A stretch of 64,000 nt of DNA from Fervidifonticultor_A tertius (GCA_031459235.1 JAVKIY010000004.1:1-64000), one strand, 5' to 3'; numbered from the stretch's first letter, positions 47,735 to 56,972 are shown. Program-made: numbers and translations. The notes: generated by a model from the sequence alone, not told the origin.

Positions 47735-50194
47735 ATGGAAGGCGCATCGCCCTCTCCGACGCACCCGCTGACCCGCCCCGCCGCACCCGACCTCCCGCCC
47801 CGGACCCTGGCCGCCTTCGGCGACGACGAGCTGCGGGCCCGCGTCTTCCACGACAAGTACGCGTTGCGCGACGCCGACGGTCGGGTGGTGGAGCACACCC
47901 CGGACCAGATGTGGCGCCGGATCGCCCGCGAGCTGGCCTCGGTCGAGGCGCCGGCGAAGCAGCAGGAATGGGAGGAGCGGTTTTACTGGCTGCTGGAGGA
48001 CTTTCGCTTCATCCCGGGCGGCCGCATCATGCACGGTGCCGGCAACAACCGTCGGGTCACCATGCTCAACTGCTATGTCATCCCGGTTGCCGACGACTCC
48101 ATCGAGTCGATCTTCGGCTGGATGACCGAGGCGGCGCGCACCTATAGCCTGGGCGGCGGGGTCGGGACCGACATCTCGGTGTTGCGCCCACGCGGGGCGC
48201 CCGTGAACAACGCCGCCCGCAGCAGCACCGGGTCGGTCTCCTTCATGGAGCTGTTCTCGCTGACCACGGGCACGATCGGCCAGTCCGGGCGCCGGGGGGC
48301 GCTGATGATCACGATCCGGGACGACCACCCGGACGTGTTGGACTTCATCAAGGTGAAGCGCAACCTGACGCGCGTGCGGTACGCGAACATCAGCGTGCGC
48401 GTCTCCGACGCCTTCATGCGGGCGGTGGAGGAGGACGGGACCTACGATCTGGTCTTCGAGAACGACCGGGCGACGGTCCGTCGGCCGGTGCGCGCCGCCG
48501 AGGTCTGGGCAGAGCTGATCCAGGGCGCGCGCGACTACGCCGAGCCCGGGGTCATCTTCTGGGACACCGTGAAACGGTGGTCCACCTCCGAATACAACGG
48601 CATGGGCGTCATCACGACCAACCCGTGCAGCGAGATTCCGCTCGAGCCCTACGGCTGCTGCTGCCTGGGCAACATCAACCTAGCCTGCTTCGTCCAGGAG
48701 GAGTTCACCTCGCAGGCGCGCGTGGACTGGGACGGCCTGGAGCGGGCGCTACGCTACGCGACGCGGTTCCTTGATAACGTCCTCGACTACAACGCCGAGC
48801 GCCACCCGCTGCCGCAGCAGCGGGCCGCCAGCCTCTACTCGCGCCGCATCGGCGTGGGGTTCACCGGGCTCGGTGACATGCTCATCAAGCTGTGCCTGCG
48901 CTACGACAGCGAGGCGGCGATCGCCTTCGTCGGCGGGCTGTTCGACCGCATCAAGAATACCGTCTACGACGAGAGTGTGACCCTGGCCGCCGAGAAGGGC
49001 ACCTTCCCGGGCTATGACCGCGAGCAGCACCTGCGGTCGCCGTTCATCGCGACCCTGGCCCCGCGCGTCCGGGAGCGGATCGAACGCGTCGGGCTGCGCA
49101 ACGTCGCGCTGCTCACGGTGCCGCCGGTCGGCAGCGGCGCGGCCCTGGCCGGCGTGACGAGCGGGATCGAGCCGATCTTCGACCTGTCGTACATCCGCCG
49201 GTCGGAGTCGCTCTCGCAGGAGGTGTTCACCGTCTACCACCCGCTCGTGCGCGAGTACATGCGGCGGTTCGGGGTGGAGCGCGAGGAGGACCTGCCCGAC
49301 TACTTCGTCACCGCCCACCAGATCCGGCCCGAGCTGCGGGTGCGGATGCAGGCCGCGATCCAGCGGCACATCGACCACTCGATCTCCTCGACCGTCAACC
49401 TCCCGCACGATACGCCGCCGGAGGAGGTGCAGCGGGTCTACCTGCTGGCGTGGAAGCTGGGGTGCAAAGGCATCACCGTCTACCGCGAGGGCAGCCGGGA
49501 AGGCATCCTCATCACCGAGGGGCAGGCCAAGGGGCAGCCGGCGGCGGCGGCGCCCGCGGCGGTCGCGCGCGCGCAGCCCCGGGCGCGGCCGAAGGTCACC
49601 GCCGGCCGCACCGAGCGGATCGAGACCCCGCGCGGGCGCGTCTACGTGGTCATCAACGAAGATGAAATGGGCGTCTGCGAGGTCTTCGTGCACTCGCTGG
49701 ACGTCGAGGCCGAGGCGATCGGTCGGATGGCGTCGCTGGCCCTGCGGGGCGGGCTCGACCCGCGCGACGTGATCGAGCAGCTCTGGCGGGTGCAGAGCAA
49801 GGAGATCGCCTTCGACCGGTCCAGCGACGGCACGGTGGTCCGGGTCTCCACCATCGCGCAGGCCGTGGCGCTCGCGCTTGGCCGGGCGCTGTACGGCGAC
49901 GGTTTCCGGCCGGACAAGGCGTTTCCGCGCGCCGACGCGCTGCCTGAGCCGGGCCCCCGGGCGCGCCAGGAGTCCCTGCGGTTCGGCCCGAGTCCGGACG
50001 GGGCGCCGGCACCCGTGGCCGCGGTGCTCGCGCCGGTGGCCGGCGGGGCCGCACCCGGCCCGTCCGGCAACGGCTGGGCGCAGGAGGCCGGGGTCGCGCT
50101 TGAGTTCATCGGCATCTGCCCGGACTGCGGCGCCTCCCTGGTCCACGAGAACGGGTGCGCCACGTGCCGGCAGTGCGGCTACTCGCGGTGTTGA
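47735..50194 (+). CDS. nrdJ: Adenosylcobalamin-dependent (class II) ribonucleotide reductase
   Basis: An 819-residue enzyme that reduces ribonucleotides to deoxyribonucleotides with a B12-generated radical, working with or without oxygen. Core signatures are LNCYVIPVADDSI, SLGGGVGTDIS, NPCSEIPLEPYG near residue 298 and PPVGSGAALAGVTSGIEP. A ~100-residue TSCPD-type domain (MGVCEVFVHSLDVEAEAIG) and a C-terminal zinc ribbon (CPDCG and CRQCGYSRC), the latter probably carrying the redox cysteines, follow after an Ala-rich linker. The ATG at 47735 has GGAGG. No class I or III reductase gene is in the window. Confidence 0.96.
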   Translation: MEGASPSPTHPLTRPAAPDLPPRTLAAFGDDELRARVFHDKYALRDADGRVVEHTPDQMWRRIARELASVEAPAKQQEWEERFYWLLEDFRFIPGGRIMHGAGNNRRVTMLNCYVIPVADDSIESIFGWMTEAARTYSLGGGVGTDISVLRPRGAPVNNAARSSTGSVSFMELFSLTTGTIGQSGRRGALMITIRDDHPDVLDFIKVKRNLTRVRYANISVRVSDAFMRAVEEDGTYDLVFENDRATVRRPVRAAEVWAELIQGARDYAEPGVIFWDTVKRWSTSEYNGMGVITTNPCSEIPLEPYGCCCLGNINLACFVQEEFTSQARVDWDGLERALRYATRFLDNVLDYNAERHPLPQQRAASLYSRRIGVGFTGLGDMLIKLCLRYDSEAAIAFVGGLFDRIKNTVYDESVTLAAEKGTFPGYDREQHLRSPFIATLAPRVRERIERVGLRNVALLTVPPVGSGAALAGVTSGIEPIFDLSYIRRSESLSQEVFTVYHPLVREYMRRFGVEREEDLPDYFVTAHQIRPELRVRMQAAIQRHIDHSISSTVNLPHDTPPEEVQRVYLLAWKLGCKGITVYREGSREGILITEGQAKGQPAAAAPAAVARAQPRARPKVTAGRTERIETPRGRVYVVINEDEMGVCEVFVHSLDVEAEAIGRMASLALRGGLDPRDVIEQLWRVQSKEIAFDRSSDGTVVRVSTIAQAVALALGRALYGDGFRPDKAFPRADALPEPGPRARQESLRFGPSPDGAPAPVAAVLAPVAGGAAPGPSGNGWAQEAGVALEFIGICPDCGASLVHENGCATCRQCGYSRC

Positions 50195-50329
50195 GCCACC
50201 AGGGACTCCGCGCGCCAGGGGCGAACTCCTCGGGCTAACGCACGGGCCTGGACCGGCGCACCGGATCGCCCGGGGGGCGTGACGGCGCGGCGGCCCCGGA
50301 GTCCCGGCGCAAGAGAGGGGGGCTTCACC

Positions 50330-50860
50330 ATGCGTGCGTGGACTCTGGCGCTCGCGGTGCTCATCGTCGCGGTCGCGGCACTGGCACCGGCCGGGGCACA
50401 ACCCGGTACCCGGCCGCCGCAGCCGGCCAACTACATCATCGTGCCCGGCCACGCCGTCGGCGACATCCAGCTCGGGATGACCCAGCAGCAGGTGCTCAAC
50501 CGGCTGGGGATGCCCGACGAGATCTCTAACGACCGCGGCGGCGACGGCGGGCTGAACGTCTACTGGATCTACCCGCAGGGCGAGCGGACGGTCCTGGTCA
50601 TCTCGTGGACCAAGCGGCAGAACGACGCCGGCGGCGTGGACTTCATCTTCACCGACGCGCAGAACTACGTCACGAGCCGGGGCGTCGCCATGGGCAACTC
50701 CAACTTCAGGGACATCCTGCAGCACTACGGCGCGCCCGAGCGGCTGCAGGGCGGCGGCCGGGGCTCGGTCATGCTCTACTACGAGGCGCAGGGAATCCGC
50801 TTCCGCGTGGAGGGCGAGGGCGGCCGGGTAACGGCCATCACCGTCGTGCCGCGCAAGTAG
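50330..50860 (+). CDS. Exported protein with BamE/SmpA-like repeats
   Basis: A 176-residue protein with a signal peptide (LALAVLIVAVAALAPAGAQ) and two similar units. The first contains GDIQLGMTQQQVLNRLGMPD and the second RGVAMGNSNFRDILQHYGAPE; both have the helix-turn pattern and following strands of the SmpA/BamE-like fold. Function unknown; such repeats occur in many exported proteins. The ATG at 50330 lies after AGAGAGGGGGG. It sits alone between nrdJ and the phn genes. Confidence 0.8.
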   Translation: MRAWTLALAVLIVAVAALAPAGAQPGTRPPQPANYIIVPGHAVGDIQLGMTQQQVLNRLGMPDEISNDRGGDGGLNVYWIYPQGERTVLVISWTKRQNDAGGVDFIFTDAQNYVTSRGVAMGNSNFRDILQHYGAPERLQGGGRGSVMLYYEAQGIRFRVEGEGGRVTAITVVPRK

Positions 50861-50941
50861 CCGCGCCGGGCGCGGGCTGGTAGTCTAGAAGACGGGGAGG
50901 CAGACGGCGGGCGCGCAGGCGCCCCGGTGGAGGTGGGGAGT

Positions 50942-51889
50942 GTGAGGCAACTGACGCGGTGGGCGGTCGTCGCCCTGGCGGCCGTGCTGATGGCCGGCGG
51001 GCTGGCGGCGCCGCAGGCTTCCGGCCAGACGAGCCTGGTGCTGGCGTTCGTGCCCTCCCAGGACACGCAGCGAGTGCTCGAGACGGGCAGCATCCTCGCC
51101 CGCATGCTCGAGGTGGCGACCGGGTACCGCGTGCGCGCCGAGGTCCCGACGAGCTACGTCGCGACGGTGGAGGGTATGTGCGCCGGGCGCGTGGACATCG
51201 CCTTCCTGGCGCCCTTCGCTTACGTGCTGGCGCACGAGAAGTGCGGCGCCGACGTCCGGCTCGTTAGCGTCCGCGCGCAGCTCCCGTTCTACAAGGCGCA
51301 GATCATGGTCCGCGCCGACCAGCCGGTCCGGACCCTCCAGGACCTGCGCGGCAAGCGGTTCGCGTTCGTGACGCCGGCGTCGGCCTCGGGGTACCTGTTC
51401 CCCGCGGCCCTGCTCAAGAAGAACGGCATCGATCCCGACCGGTTCTTCAGCCAGGTGGTCTTCGCCGGCGGGCACGACCGTGTGGTGCTGGCCATCTACA
51501 CCGGGTCGGTGGACGCCGGTGCCGGCTTCGGCGACGAGGTGTTCAGCGACGCCCGGACGCTGGTGGCGCGCCAGTACCCGGACGTCAAGGACAAGGTCAA
51601 GGTGCTGATGTACACCGACCCGATTCCCAACGACACCGTGTCGTTCCGCCGCGGGCTCTCCGAGGAGGTCAAGGAGCGCACGACCAAGGCCCTGTTCCGG
51701 ATCGCCGCGACCGCGCCGGGCCGCGAGAGCCTGGACCGCCTCTACCAGATCCAGGGCTTCGCCGACTTCAACGAGTTGACCACGACCTACAAGCAGGGGA
51801 AGCTCCGCACGTTCGACGAGTACTTCCAGCCGATCCGCGACGCGGCGCGGTTCCTCGGGCTCAACCTCGAGGAGATGCTGCGGCGCTAG
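50942..51889 (+). CDS. phnD: Phosphonate-type ABC transporter substrate-binding protein
   Basis: A 315-residue periplasmic-type binding protein of the PhnD family: signal peptide, then LVLAFVPSQDTQRVLE, CAGRVDIAFLAPFAYVLA, LQDLRGKRFAFVTPASASGY and the C-terminal lobe. It would bind phosphonates, phosphite or a related oxyanion. The GTG at 50942 is chosen because GGAGGTGGGG ends 3 bases before it; a GTG 15 bases upstream overlaps that site. First of phnD-phnC-phnE. No phosphonate-degrading genes (phnJ, phnX, ptxD) are nearby, so the substrate stays open. Confidence 0.9.
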   Translation: MRQLTRWAVVALAAVLMAGGLAAPQASGQTSLVLAFVPSQDTQRVLETGSILARMLEVATGYRVRAEVPTSYVATVEGMCAGRVDIAFLAPFAYVLAHEKCGADVRLVSVRAQLPFYKAQIMVRADQPVRTLQDLRGKRFAFVTPASASGYLFPAALLKKNGIDPDRFFSQVVFAGGHDRVVLAIYTGSVDAGAGFGDEVFSDARTLVARQYPDVKDKVKVLMYTDPIPNDTVSFRRGLSEEVKERTTKALFRIAATAPGRESLDRLYQIQGFADFNELTTTYKQGKLRTFDEYFQPIRDAARFLGLNLEEMLRR

Positions 51890-51962
51890 GCCGGAGGGCC
51901 GGCACGAGGCTGCCACGGGGGAGGGCGGACGCCGCCGCTCCCCCGTGGTGCGAGGAGGCGGC

Positions 51963-52733
51963 ATGCGCGGGGCGGCGGTCAGGATCGAGCACCTGACGAA
52001 GATCTACCCGGACGGCACCCGGGCGCTGCACGACATCACCCTCAACGTGGCGCCGGGCGAGTTCCTGGTCATCATCGGGTTGTCGGGGTCGGGCAAGTCC
52101 ACGCTGATGCGCTGCATCAACCGGCTGATCGAGCCCACCTCCGGCAAGGTGTTCGTGGACGACGTCGAGATCACGGCGCTGCCGCCCGAGGGCCTCCGGC
52201 GCGCGCGGCGGCAGATCGGCATGATCTTCCAGCAGTTCAACCTGGTGAAGCGGGCCTCGGTGCTGACCAACGTGCTCTCGGGCCGGCTGGGCTACCTGCC
52301 GCCGGCGTGGGCCCTGTGGGGCTACTTCCCGCGCGAGCTGCGGGAGGAGGCGGTGCGCCACCTGCAGACGGTCGGCATCCCGGAGAAGGCGCACACGCGC
52401 GCCGACCAGCTCTCGGGCGGCCAGCAGCAGCGGGTCGGCATCGCGCGCGCCCTCATGCAGGACCCCAAGCTGATCCTGGCGGACGAGCCGGTGGCGAGCC
52501 TCGACCCGGCCACCTCGCACTCGGTCCTCAAGTACATCGAGGACCTCAACCGGCGCGAGGGCATCACCGTGCTCTGCAGCCTCCACTTCCTGAGCCTGGC
52601 CCGGCGGTACGGCACGCGCGTGGTCGCGCTCAAGGCCGGGCAGATCGTCTTCGACGGCCTGCCCCGCGAGATCGACGAGCACCGCTTCAAGGAGATCTAC
52701 GGCGAAGAGGCCGTCGAGGTGGAGATCGCCTGA
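51963..52733 (+). CDS. phnC: Phosphonate-type ABC transporter ATPase
   Basis: A 256-residue ABC ATPase with Walker A GLSGSGKST, signature LSGGQQQR and Walker B ILADEPVASLDP. IRRLIEPTSGKVFVDD-like stretches and the helix TVLCSLHFLSLARRYGTRVV near the C-terminus are typical of PhnC. The ATG at 51963 follows GAGGAGG and gives the usual N-terminus (VRIEHLTKIYPDG). The stop overlaps the phnE start (TGATG), so the two are translationally coupled. Substrate as for PhnD. Confidence 0.93.
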   Translation: MRGAAVRIEHLTKIYPDGTRALHDITLNVAPGEFLVIIGLSGSGKSTLMRCINRLIEPTSGKVFVDDVEITALPPEGLRRARRQIGMIFQQFNLVKRASVLTNVLSGRLGYLPPAWALWGYFPRELREEAVRHLQTVGIPEKAHTRADQLSGGQQQRVGIARALMQDPKLILADEPVASLDPATSHSVLKYIEDLNRREGITVLCSLHFLSLARRYGTRVVALKAGQIVFDGLPREIDEHRFKEIYGEEAVEVEIA

Positions 52734-53902
52734 TGCAGCGTCACGACGCCACGAGCGGACTGCCGCGCGCGCCCGAGCTGCCCCGCCCTGGCCTGGGCTC
52801 GCTGCGCGTGCTGGCCTGGATCCTCGTGCTGGGGCTCATCTACGCGTACGGCTGGCGGGTCACCGAGATCAACCTGGTCGAGCTCGCGACGAAGTGGTCG
52901 CTGGCGCGGCCGCTGCTGGTGGACCTGCTGCGGCCCGACCTGGTGGCCCGCGTGCCCCGTATCCAGCTGGCCGACGCCGGGGTCGGCCTGGAGGGGACAC
53001 CGCCGCCGGCCCCGGAGGTGCGCCGCCCGGCCGGCCAGGTGACGGTGACGCCGGCCAACGCCGCGATCGGCCAGCCGGTGACGGTGAGCGGGTCCGGGTT
53101 TGCGCCCAACCGGCCGGTGGAGCTCATCTGGAAGGACCAGGCCGGCTCCGAGGCGGCGGTCGGCCGCCTCACCACGGACGCGCAAGGGGCGTTCCAGACG
53201 ACCCTGCGGGTTCCCGACGTCATCGGCACGTCCAATCACGTCATCGCCCGGGTGACGCTCGAGGGTACCGTGCTGGCGCCGAGCAACGCGCTGCGGCTCA
53301 CGTTCTTCCGCATGATCGAGACGGTCTTCCTGGCCCTGATGGGGACCACGATGGCGGTGGTCTTCGCCGTGCCGCTCTCGTTCCTGGCCGCCAAGAACCT
53401 GATGTCGCGGAGCGCGCTCAGCCTGGGGGTCTACTTCGTCATGCGGACCGTCTTCAACATCGCCCGGTCGATCGAGCCGCTGATCATGGCGACCGTGTTC
53501 GCGGTGTGGGTGGGGATCGGGCCGTTCGCGGGCGTGCTCGCGCTCGGCGTCCACTCGATCGCCTCGCTCGCCAAGCTCTACTCCGAGCAGATCGAGTCGA
53601 TCGACCCCGGGCCGATCGAGGCCATCACCGCGACCGGGGCGTCGATGCTCCAGGTCGTTCGCTACGCGGTGGTTCCGCAGATCGTGCCGCCGTTCATCGC
53701 CTTCACGATCTACCGCTGGGACATCAACGTGCGGATGTCCACGGTCATCGGCTTTGTCGGCGGCGGCGGGCTCGGGTTCCTCCTCATCCAGTACATCAAC
53801 CTGCTCCAATGGCGGCAGGCTGCGACCGCGGTCTGGGCCATCACCCTGGTGGTTGCGGCGATGGACTACCTGAGCGCCAGGGTCCGGGAGAAGGTCGTCT
53901 AA
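52733..53902 (+). CDS. phnE: Phosphonate-type ABC permease with an inserted Ig-like domain
   Basis: A 389-residue permease; PhnE proteins are usually 260-280. The C-terminal ~200 residues are a normal permease domain with the EAA loop (EAITATGASMLQVVRYAVVP). Between the first membrane helix (~25-45) and the second, residues ~99-186 form an extra domain, VTVTPANAAIGQPVTVSGSG followed by PNRPVELIWKD and GAFQTTLRVP, with the strand pattern of an Ig-like/IPT fold. By topology it lies outside the membrane, where it could help dock PhnD. Starts within the phnC stop. Confidence 0.9.
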   Translation: MQRHDATSGLPRAPELPRPGLGSLRVLAWILVLGLIYAYGWRVTEINLVELATKWSLARPLLVDLLRPDLVARVPRIQLADAGVGLEGTPPPAPEVRRPAGQVTVTPANAAIGQPVTVSGSGFAPNRPVELIWKDQAGSEAAVGRLTTDAQGAFQTTLRVPDVIGTSNHVIARVTLEGTVLAPSNALRLTFFRMIETVFLALMGTTMAVVFAVPLSFLAAKNLMSRSALSLGVYFVMRTVFNIARSIEPLIMATVFAVWVGIGPFAGVLALGVHSIASLAKLYSEQIESIDPGPIEAITATGASMLQVVRYAVVPQIVPPFIAFTIYRWDINVRMSTVIGFVGGGGLGFLLIQYINLLQWRQAATAVWAITLVVAAMDYLSARVREKVV

Positions 53903-53903
53903 C

Positions 53904-54716
53904 ACGACGCCCGTCCTCCCGCCCGGCTGGTCCTGGCGGCGCCACGACGGCCTCCTGCTCCTGGAGGCCGAGGCCTTCCGACGGTTCGGCGCGTCCCACG
54001 CGTTCACCACGCGTACCGGCGGCGTGAGCGTGGCGCCCTTCGAGACGCTGAACCTCGGCCGCGGCGTGGGTGACGACCCGGACGCGGTCCGGACCAACCG
54101 CGCGCGCGCCCTGGCCGCGCTGGGCCGCTCGCCCGACGACCACGTGGAGGCCGCGCAGGTGCACGGGGCCGCGGCCGCCACTGTGGACCGCCGTCACCGG
54201 GGCGCGACGATCCCGGCGGTGGACATCCTGATCAGCGCCGATCCGGCGGTGGTGCTCGCCATGCACGGCGCGGACTGCGTCCCGCTGCTGCTGCTCGACC
54301 CCGTGCGCGGGGCGGTCGCCGCGGTGCACGCGGGATGGCGGGGGGCCGCCTCGGACGCTGCCGGCGCCGCAGTGCGCGCGATGGCCCGGGCGTGTGGCAC
54401 CGAGCCTGCCGCGCTGCTCGCGGCGATCGGGCCGGCGATCGGGCCGTGCTGCTACGAGGTGGACGGGCCCGTGTTCGACCGGTTCCACGCGTGGCCGTGG
54501 CGGGACGAGGTGTTCCACGCGACCGGCCCGGGGCGCTGGCAGTTCGACCTCTGGCAGGCGATTCGCCGGCAGCTGCTGGCGGCGGGCCTGCGCGACGGGG
54601 CGGTGGCGACCGTCGGGCTGTGTACCGCCTGTCATTCCGCGCTGTTCTACTCGCACCGTCGCGACCGGCGCACCGGCCGCACGGCGGGCCTGATCGCGCC
54701 CCTCGTCCGGGGCTAG
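53904..54716 (+). CDS. pgeF: Purine nucleoside phosphorylase-type laccase-domain protein (PgeF/YlmD/YfiH)
   Basis: A ~270-residue member of the multicopper-like PgeF family, which acts on purine nucleosides and in Gram-negatives also edits peptidoglycan precursors. Zinc/active-site blocks are AAQVHGAAA, HGADCVPLLLLD, AVHAGWRGAA, AIGPAIGPCCYEV and CTACHSALFYSHRRD. The conserved N-terminal part ASHAFTTRTGGVS starts at about 53996, yet no ATG, GTG or TTG precedes it in frame after the stop at 53871; the first is the GTG at 54024, which would cut this part off. I give the frame from the phnE stop on. Followed by yggS and sepF, as in Bacillus. Confidence 0.9.
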   Translation, partial: TTPVLPPGWSWRRHDGLLLLEAEAFRRFGASHAFTTRTGGVSVAPFETLNLGRGVGDDPDAVRTNRARALAALGRSPDDHVEAAQVHGAAAATVDRRHRGATIPAVDILISADPAVVLAMHGADCVPLLLLDPVRGAVAAVHAGWRGAASDAAGAAVRAMARACGTEPAALLAAIGPAIGPCCYEVDGPVFDRFHAWPWRDEVFHATGPGRWQFDLWQAIRRQLLAAGLRDGAVATVGLCTACHSALFYSHRRDRRTGRTAGLIAPLVRG

Positions 54717-54728
54717 CGTGCGCAGGGA

Positions 54729-54756
54729 ATCGGGGGTGGTCGAACGAACCCCCGAT
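54729..54756. repeat. Perfect 9-bp inverted repeat before yggS
   Basis: ATCGGGGGT and ACCCCCGAT flank a 10-base loop and end 5 bases before the yggS start. The usual ribosome-binding site is absent there, so the hairpin may affect translation. It has no T-tract. Confidence 0.5.
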
Positions 54757-54761
54757 CTGGC

Positions 54762-55445
54762 GTGGCGGGCGTGGCGGAGCGGCTCGAGGGGATCCGGGAA
54801 CGGATCGCGGTCGCCGCGGCGCGTGCCGGCCGCGATCCGGCGGCGGTCACGCTGGTCGGCGCTACGAAGGGCGTCGATGTGGGCCGGATCCGGGAGGCGA
54901 TGGCCGCCGGGTTGGCGGACTTCGGCGAGAACTGGGTCCAGGAGGCCCTGCCGAAGATCGCGGCCGTGGGGCCAGGACCCCGGTGGCACTTCATCGGCCG
55001 CCTGCAGCGGAACAAGGCCCGGCACGTGGCCGGTGCGTTCGAGGTGGTCCACTCGATCGACCGACTGCGCGTCGCCGAGGCGCTCGACCGCGCTGCGGCG
55101 CGCGCCGGGCGGCGGCTGAGGGTGCTGGTGGAGGTGAACATCGCCTCCGAGGCCACGAAGTCCGGCGTGGCGCCGGAGGCGGTGGACGCGCTGGTTGCCG
55201 CGTTGTCGGGCCTGCGCTACCTCGAGGTGGCGGGGCTAATGACGATCGGGCCGATCGTCGATGTGCCCGAGGCGATGCGGCCGTACTTCCGCCGGCTGCG
55301 CGAGATGCGCGACCGGCTACGGGCCGGCCCGGCCGGCCCGGGGTTCGCTGAGCTGTCGATGGGCATGTCTGCGGACTTCGAGGTCGCGGTCGAAGAGGGG
55401 GCGACCATCGTGCGCGTCGGGCGCGCCGTCTTCGGCGAGCGATGA
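54762..55445 (+). CDS. yggS: PLP-binding homeostasis protein YggS/YlmE
   Basis: A 227-residue TIM-barrel protein that binds pyridoxal phosphate and keeps free PLP and some amino acid pools in balance; no catalytic activity is known. The PLP lysine is in LVGATKGVDV (about residue 36), followed by FGENWVQEALPKI, WHFIGRLQRNKAR and SMGMSADFEVAVEEG near the C-terminus. The GTG at 54762 is the best start (VAERLEGIRERI follows). Part of the conserved pgeF-yggS-sepF group. Confidence 0.95.
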   Translation: MAGVAERLEGIRERIAVAAARAGRDPAAVTLVGATKGVDVGRIREAMAAGLADFGENWVQEALPKIAAVGPGPRWHFIGRLQRNKARHVAGAFEVVHSIDRLRVAEALDRAAARAGRRLRVLVEVNIASEATKSGVAPEAVDALVAALSGLRYLEVAGLMTIGPIVDVPEAMRPYFRRLREMRDRLRAGPAGPGFAELSMGMSADFEVAVEEGATIVRVGRAVFGER

Positions 55446-55506
55446 CGGTCTGGCCACGGGAGAGGCCGACGATTCCAGGGAGGGAGGGGAGAGCGGGAGG
55501 TGCGCG

Positions 55507-55908
55507 ATGGGCGCGATGCAGCGACTGTGGACGTTCCTGGGCTTCGCCGATGACGAGGCCGAGACCCCGCCGCCTGACGGCGAGGAGCCGCGCCGGCGGC
55601 GCGCGCCGGTCTTCAACCTGCACGCGGTCCGGCCGATGGAGATCGTGGTCCTCGAGCCCCGCACGTTCGACGAGGCCCGGGCGGCCGCCGACCACCTGAA
55701 GGCCCGGCGCCCGGTCATCGTGAACCTGCGCGACGCGGAGCGCGACCTGGCGCGCCGCGTGGTGGACTTCACCTGCGGGGTCACTTACGCCGTCGACGGA
55801 CAGATGCAGCGCATCGGCGACGAGATCTTCCTGTTCGCGCCCAGCACCGTGACGGTCACGGCGGAGACGGCGCGCGAGGGTGCGCGCGACCTCTTCCCGA
55901 TGACCTGA
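55507..55908 (+). CDS. sepF: Cell division protein SepF
   Basis: A 133-residue protein that binds the FtsZ tail and the membrane. It begins with a short amphipathic helix (MQRLWTFLGF), then an acidic-to-basic linker and the SepF core EIVVLEPRTFDEARAAADHL, VIVNLRDAERDLARRVVDF and IGDEIFLFAPSTVTV. Its presence with FtsA gives two FtsZ membrane anchors. The ATG at 55507 follows GGGAGG. ylmG, ylmH and divIVA, which follow sepF in Bacillus, are absent; mtnA comes next. Confidence 0.95.
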   Translation: MGAMQRLWTFLGFADDEAETPPPDGEEPRRRRAPVFNLHAVRPMEIVVLEPRTFDEARAAADHLKARRPVIVNLRDAERDLARRVVDFTCGVTYAVDGQMQRIGDEIFLFAPSTVTVTAETAREGARDLFPMT

Positions 55909-55928
55909 GCCGTCCCGCGAGTCCGCCC

Positions 55929-56972
55929 GTGACGACCCGCACCGTCTGGTGGGAGGAAGGGACCGTGCGTCTGGTGGACCAGACGCGCCTCCCGCACGAG
56001 ACCGTGGTGGCCGTGTGCGCGACCGCCGCTGACGTCGCCTCAGCGATCCGGACCCTGCGCGTCCGGGGCGCGCCGGCGATCGGCGTGACCGCTGCCTACG
56101 GGCTGGCGCTCGCCGCCTACCGCGCGGCGGAGGCCGGGGCAGATGCCCTCGCCGCGGTGGAGGCCGCCTCCGGCCTGCTGCGCGCCGCCCGGCCCACGGC
56201 GGTCAACCTCCGCTGGGCGGTGGACCGCCTGCTCGCGGTGGCGCGCGGGGCGCCGCGCGGCGCCGCGCTCGCGGAGCGCCTGCTGGCGGAAGCCGAGGCG
56301 ATCGCGGCCGCCGACGTGGCGGCCAACCAGGCGATCGGCCGGCTCGGCGCCGCGATGATCGGGCATGGCGAGTGCATTCTGACCTACTGCCACACCGGGG
56401 GCCTGGCGACTGCCGGGTACGGCACGGCGTTCGGCATTCTCCGCGCCGCGCACGAGGCCGGACGGGGCATCCGCGTGGTGGCCTGCGAGACCCGGCCCGT
56501 TCTCCAGGGCGCCCGCCTGACCGCCTGGGAACTCCTCCAGCACGGAATCCCCGGGGTCCTGATCACCGACAACGTGGCCGGGAGCCTGATGGCCCGCGGC
56601 GAGGTGGACCGCGTGATTGTGGGCGCCGACCGCATCGCGCGCAACGGTGACGTCGCCAACAAGATCGGCACGTATGCGCTCGCGGTCCTGGCCCGCGCGC
56701 ACGGTATCCCCTTCGTGGTGGCCGCGCCAACCTCCACGGTGGACCTGGCGACGCCCGACGGCGCGGCGATCCCCATCGAGGAGCGCGACGCCCACGAGGT
56801 CACGCACCTCGCCGGGGTGCGGGTCGCGCCCGAGGGCATCGCCGTGCGCAACCCCGCCTTCGACGTCACCCCGCACCGTCTGATCACCGCTATCGTCACG
56901 GAGGCCGGCGTGGCCGCGCCGCCCTACGACCGCAGCCTGGCCGCGCTGGCGGGCGCCGCGGTGGGGAGTTGA
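55929..56972 (+). CDS. mtnA: S-methyl-5-thioribose-1-phosphate isomerase
   Basis: A 347-residue isomerase of the methionine salvage pathway, converting methylthioribose-1-phosphate to the ribulose form. Signatures are VRGAPAIGVTAAYG, the catalytic Cys154 in LTYCHTGGLA (most homologues have THCNTG) and the catalytic Asp234 in GADRIARNGDVANKIGT. The related eIF2B-like and ribose-1,5-bisphosphate isomerase families lack this combination. No other mtn gene is in the window. The GTG at 55929 lies 20 bases after sepF. Confidence 0.92.
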   Translation: MTTRTVWWEEGTVRLVDQTRLPHETVVAVCATAADVASAIRTLRVRGAPAIGVTAAYGLALAAYRAAEAGADALAAVEAASGLLRAARPTAVNLRWAVDRLLAVARGAPRGAALAERLLAEAEAIAAADVAANQAIGRLGAAMIGHGECILTYCHTGGLATAGYGTAFGILRAAHEAGRGIRVVACETRPVLQGARLTAWELLQHGIPGVLITDNVAGSLMARGEVDRVIVGADRIARNGDVANKIGTYALAVLARAHGIPFVVAAPTSTVDLATPDGAAIPIEERDAHEVTHLAGVRVAPEGIAVRNPAFDVTPHRLITAIVTEAGVAAPPYDRSLAALAGAAVGS

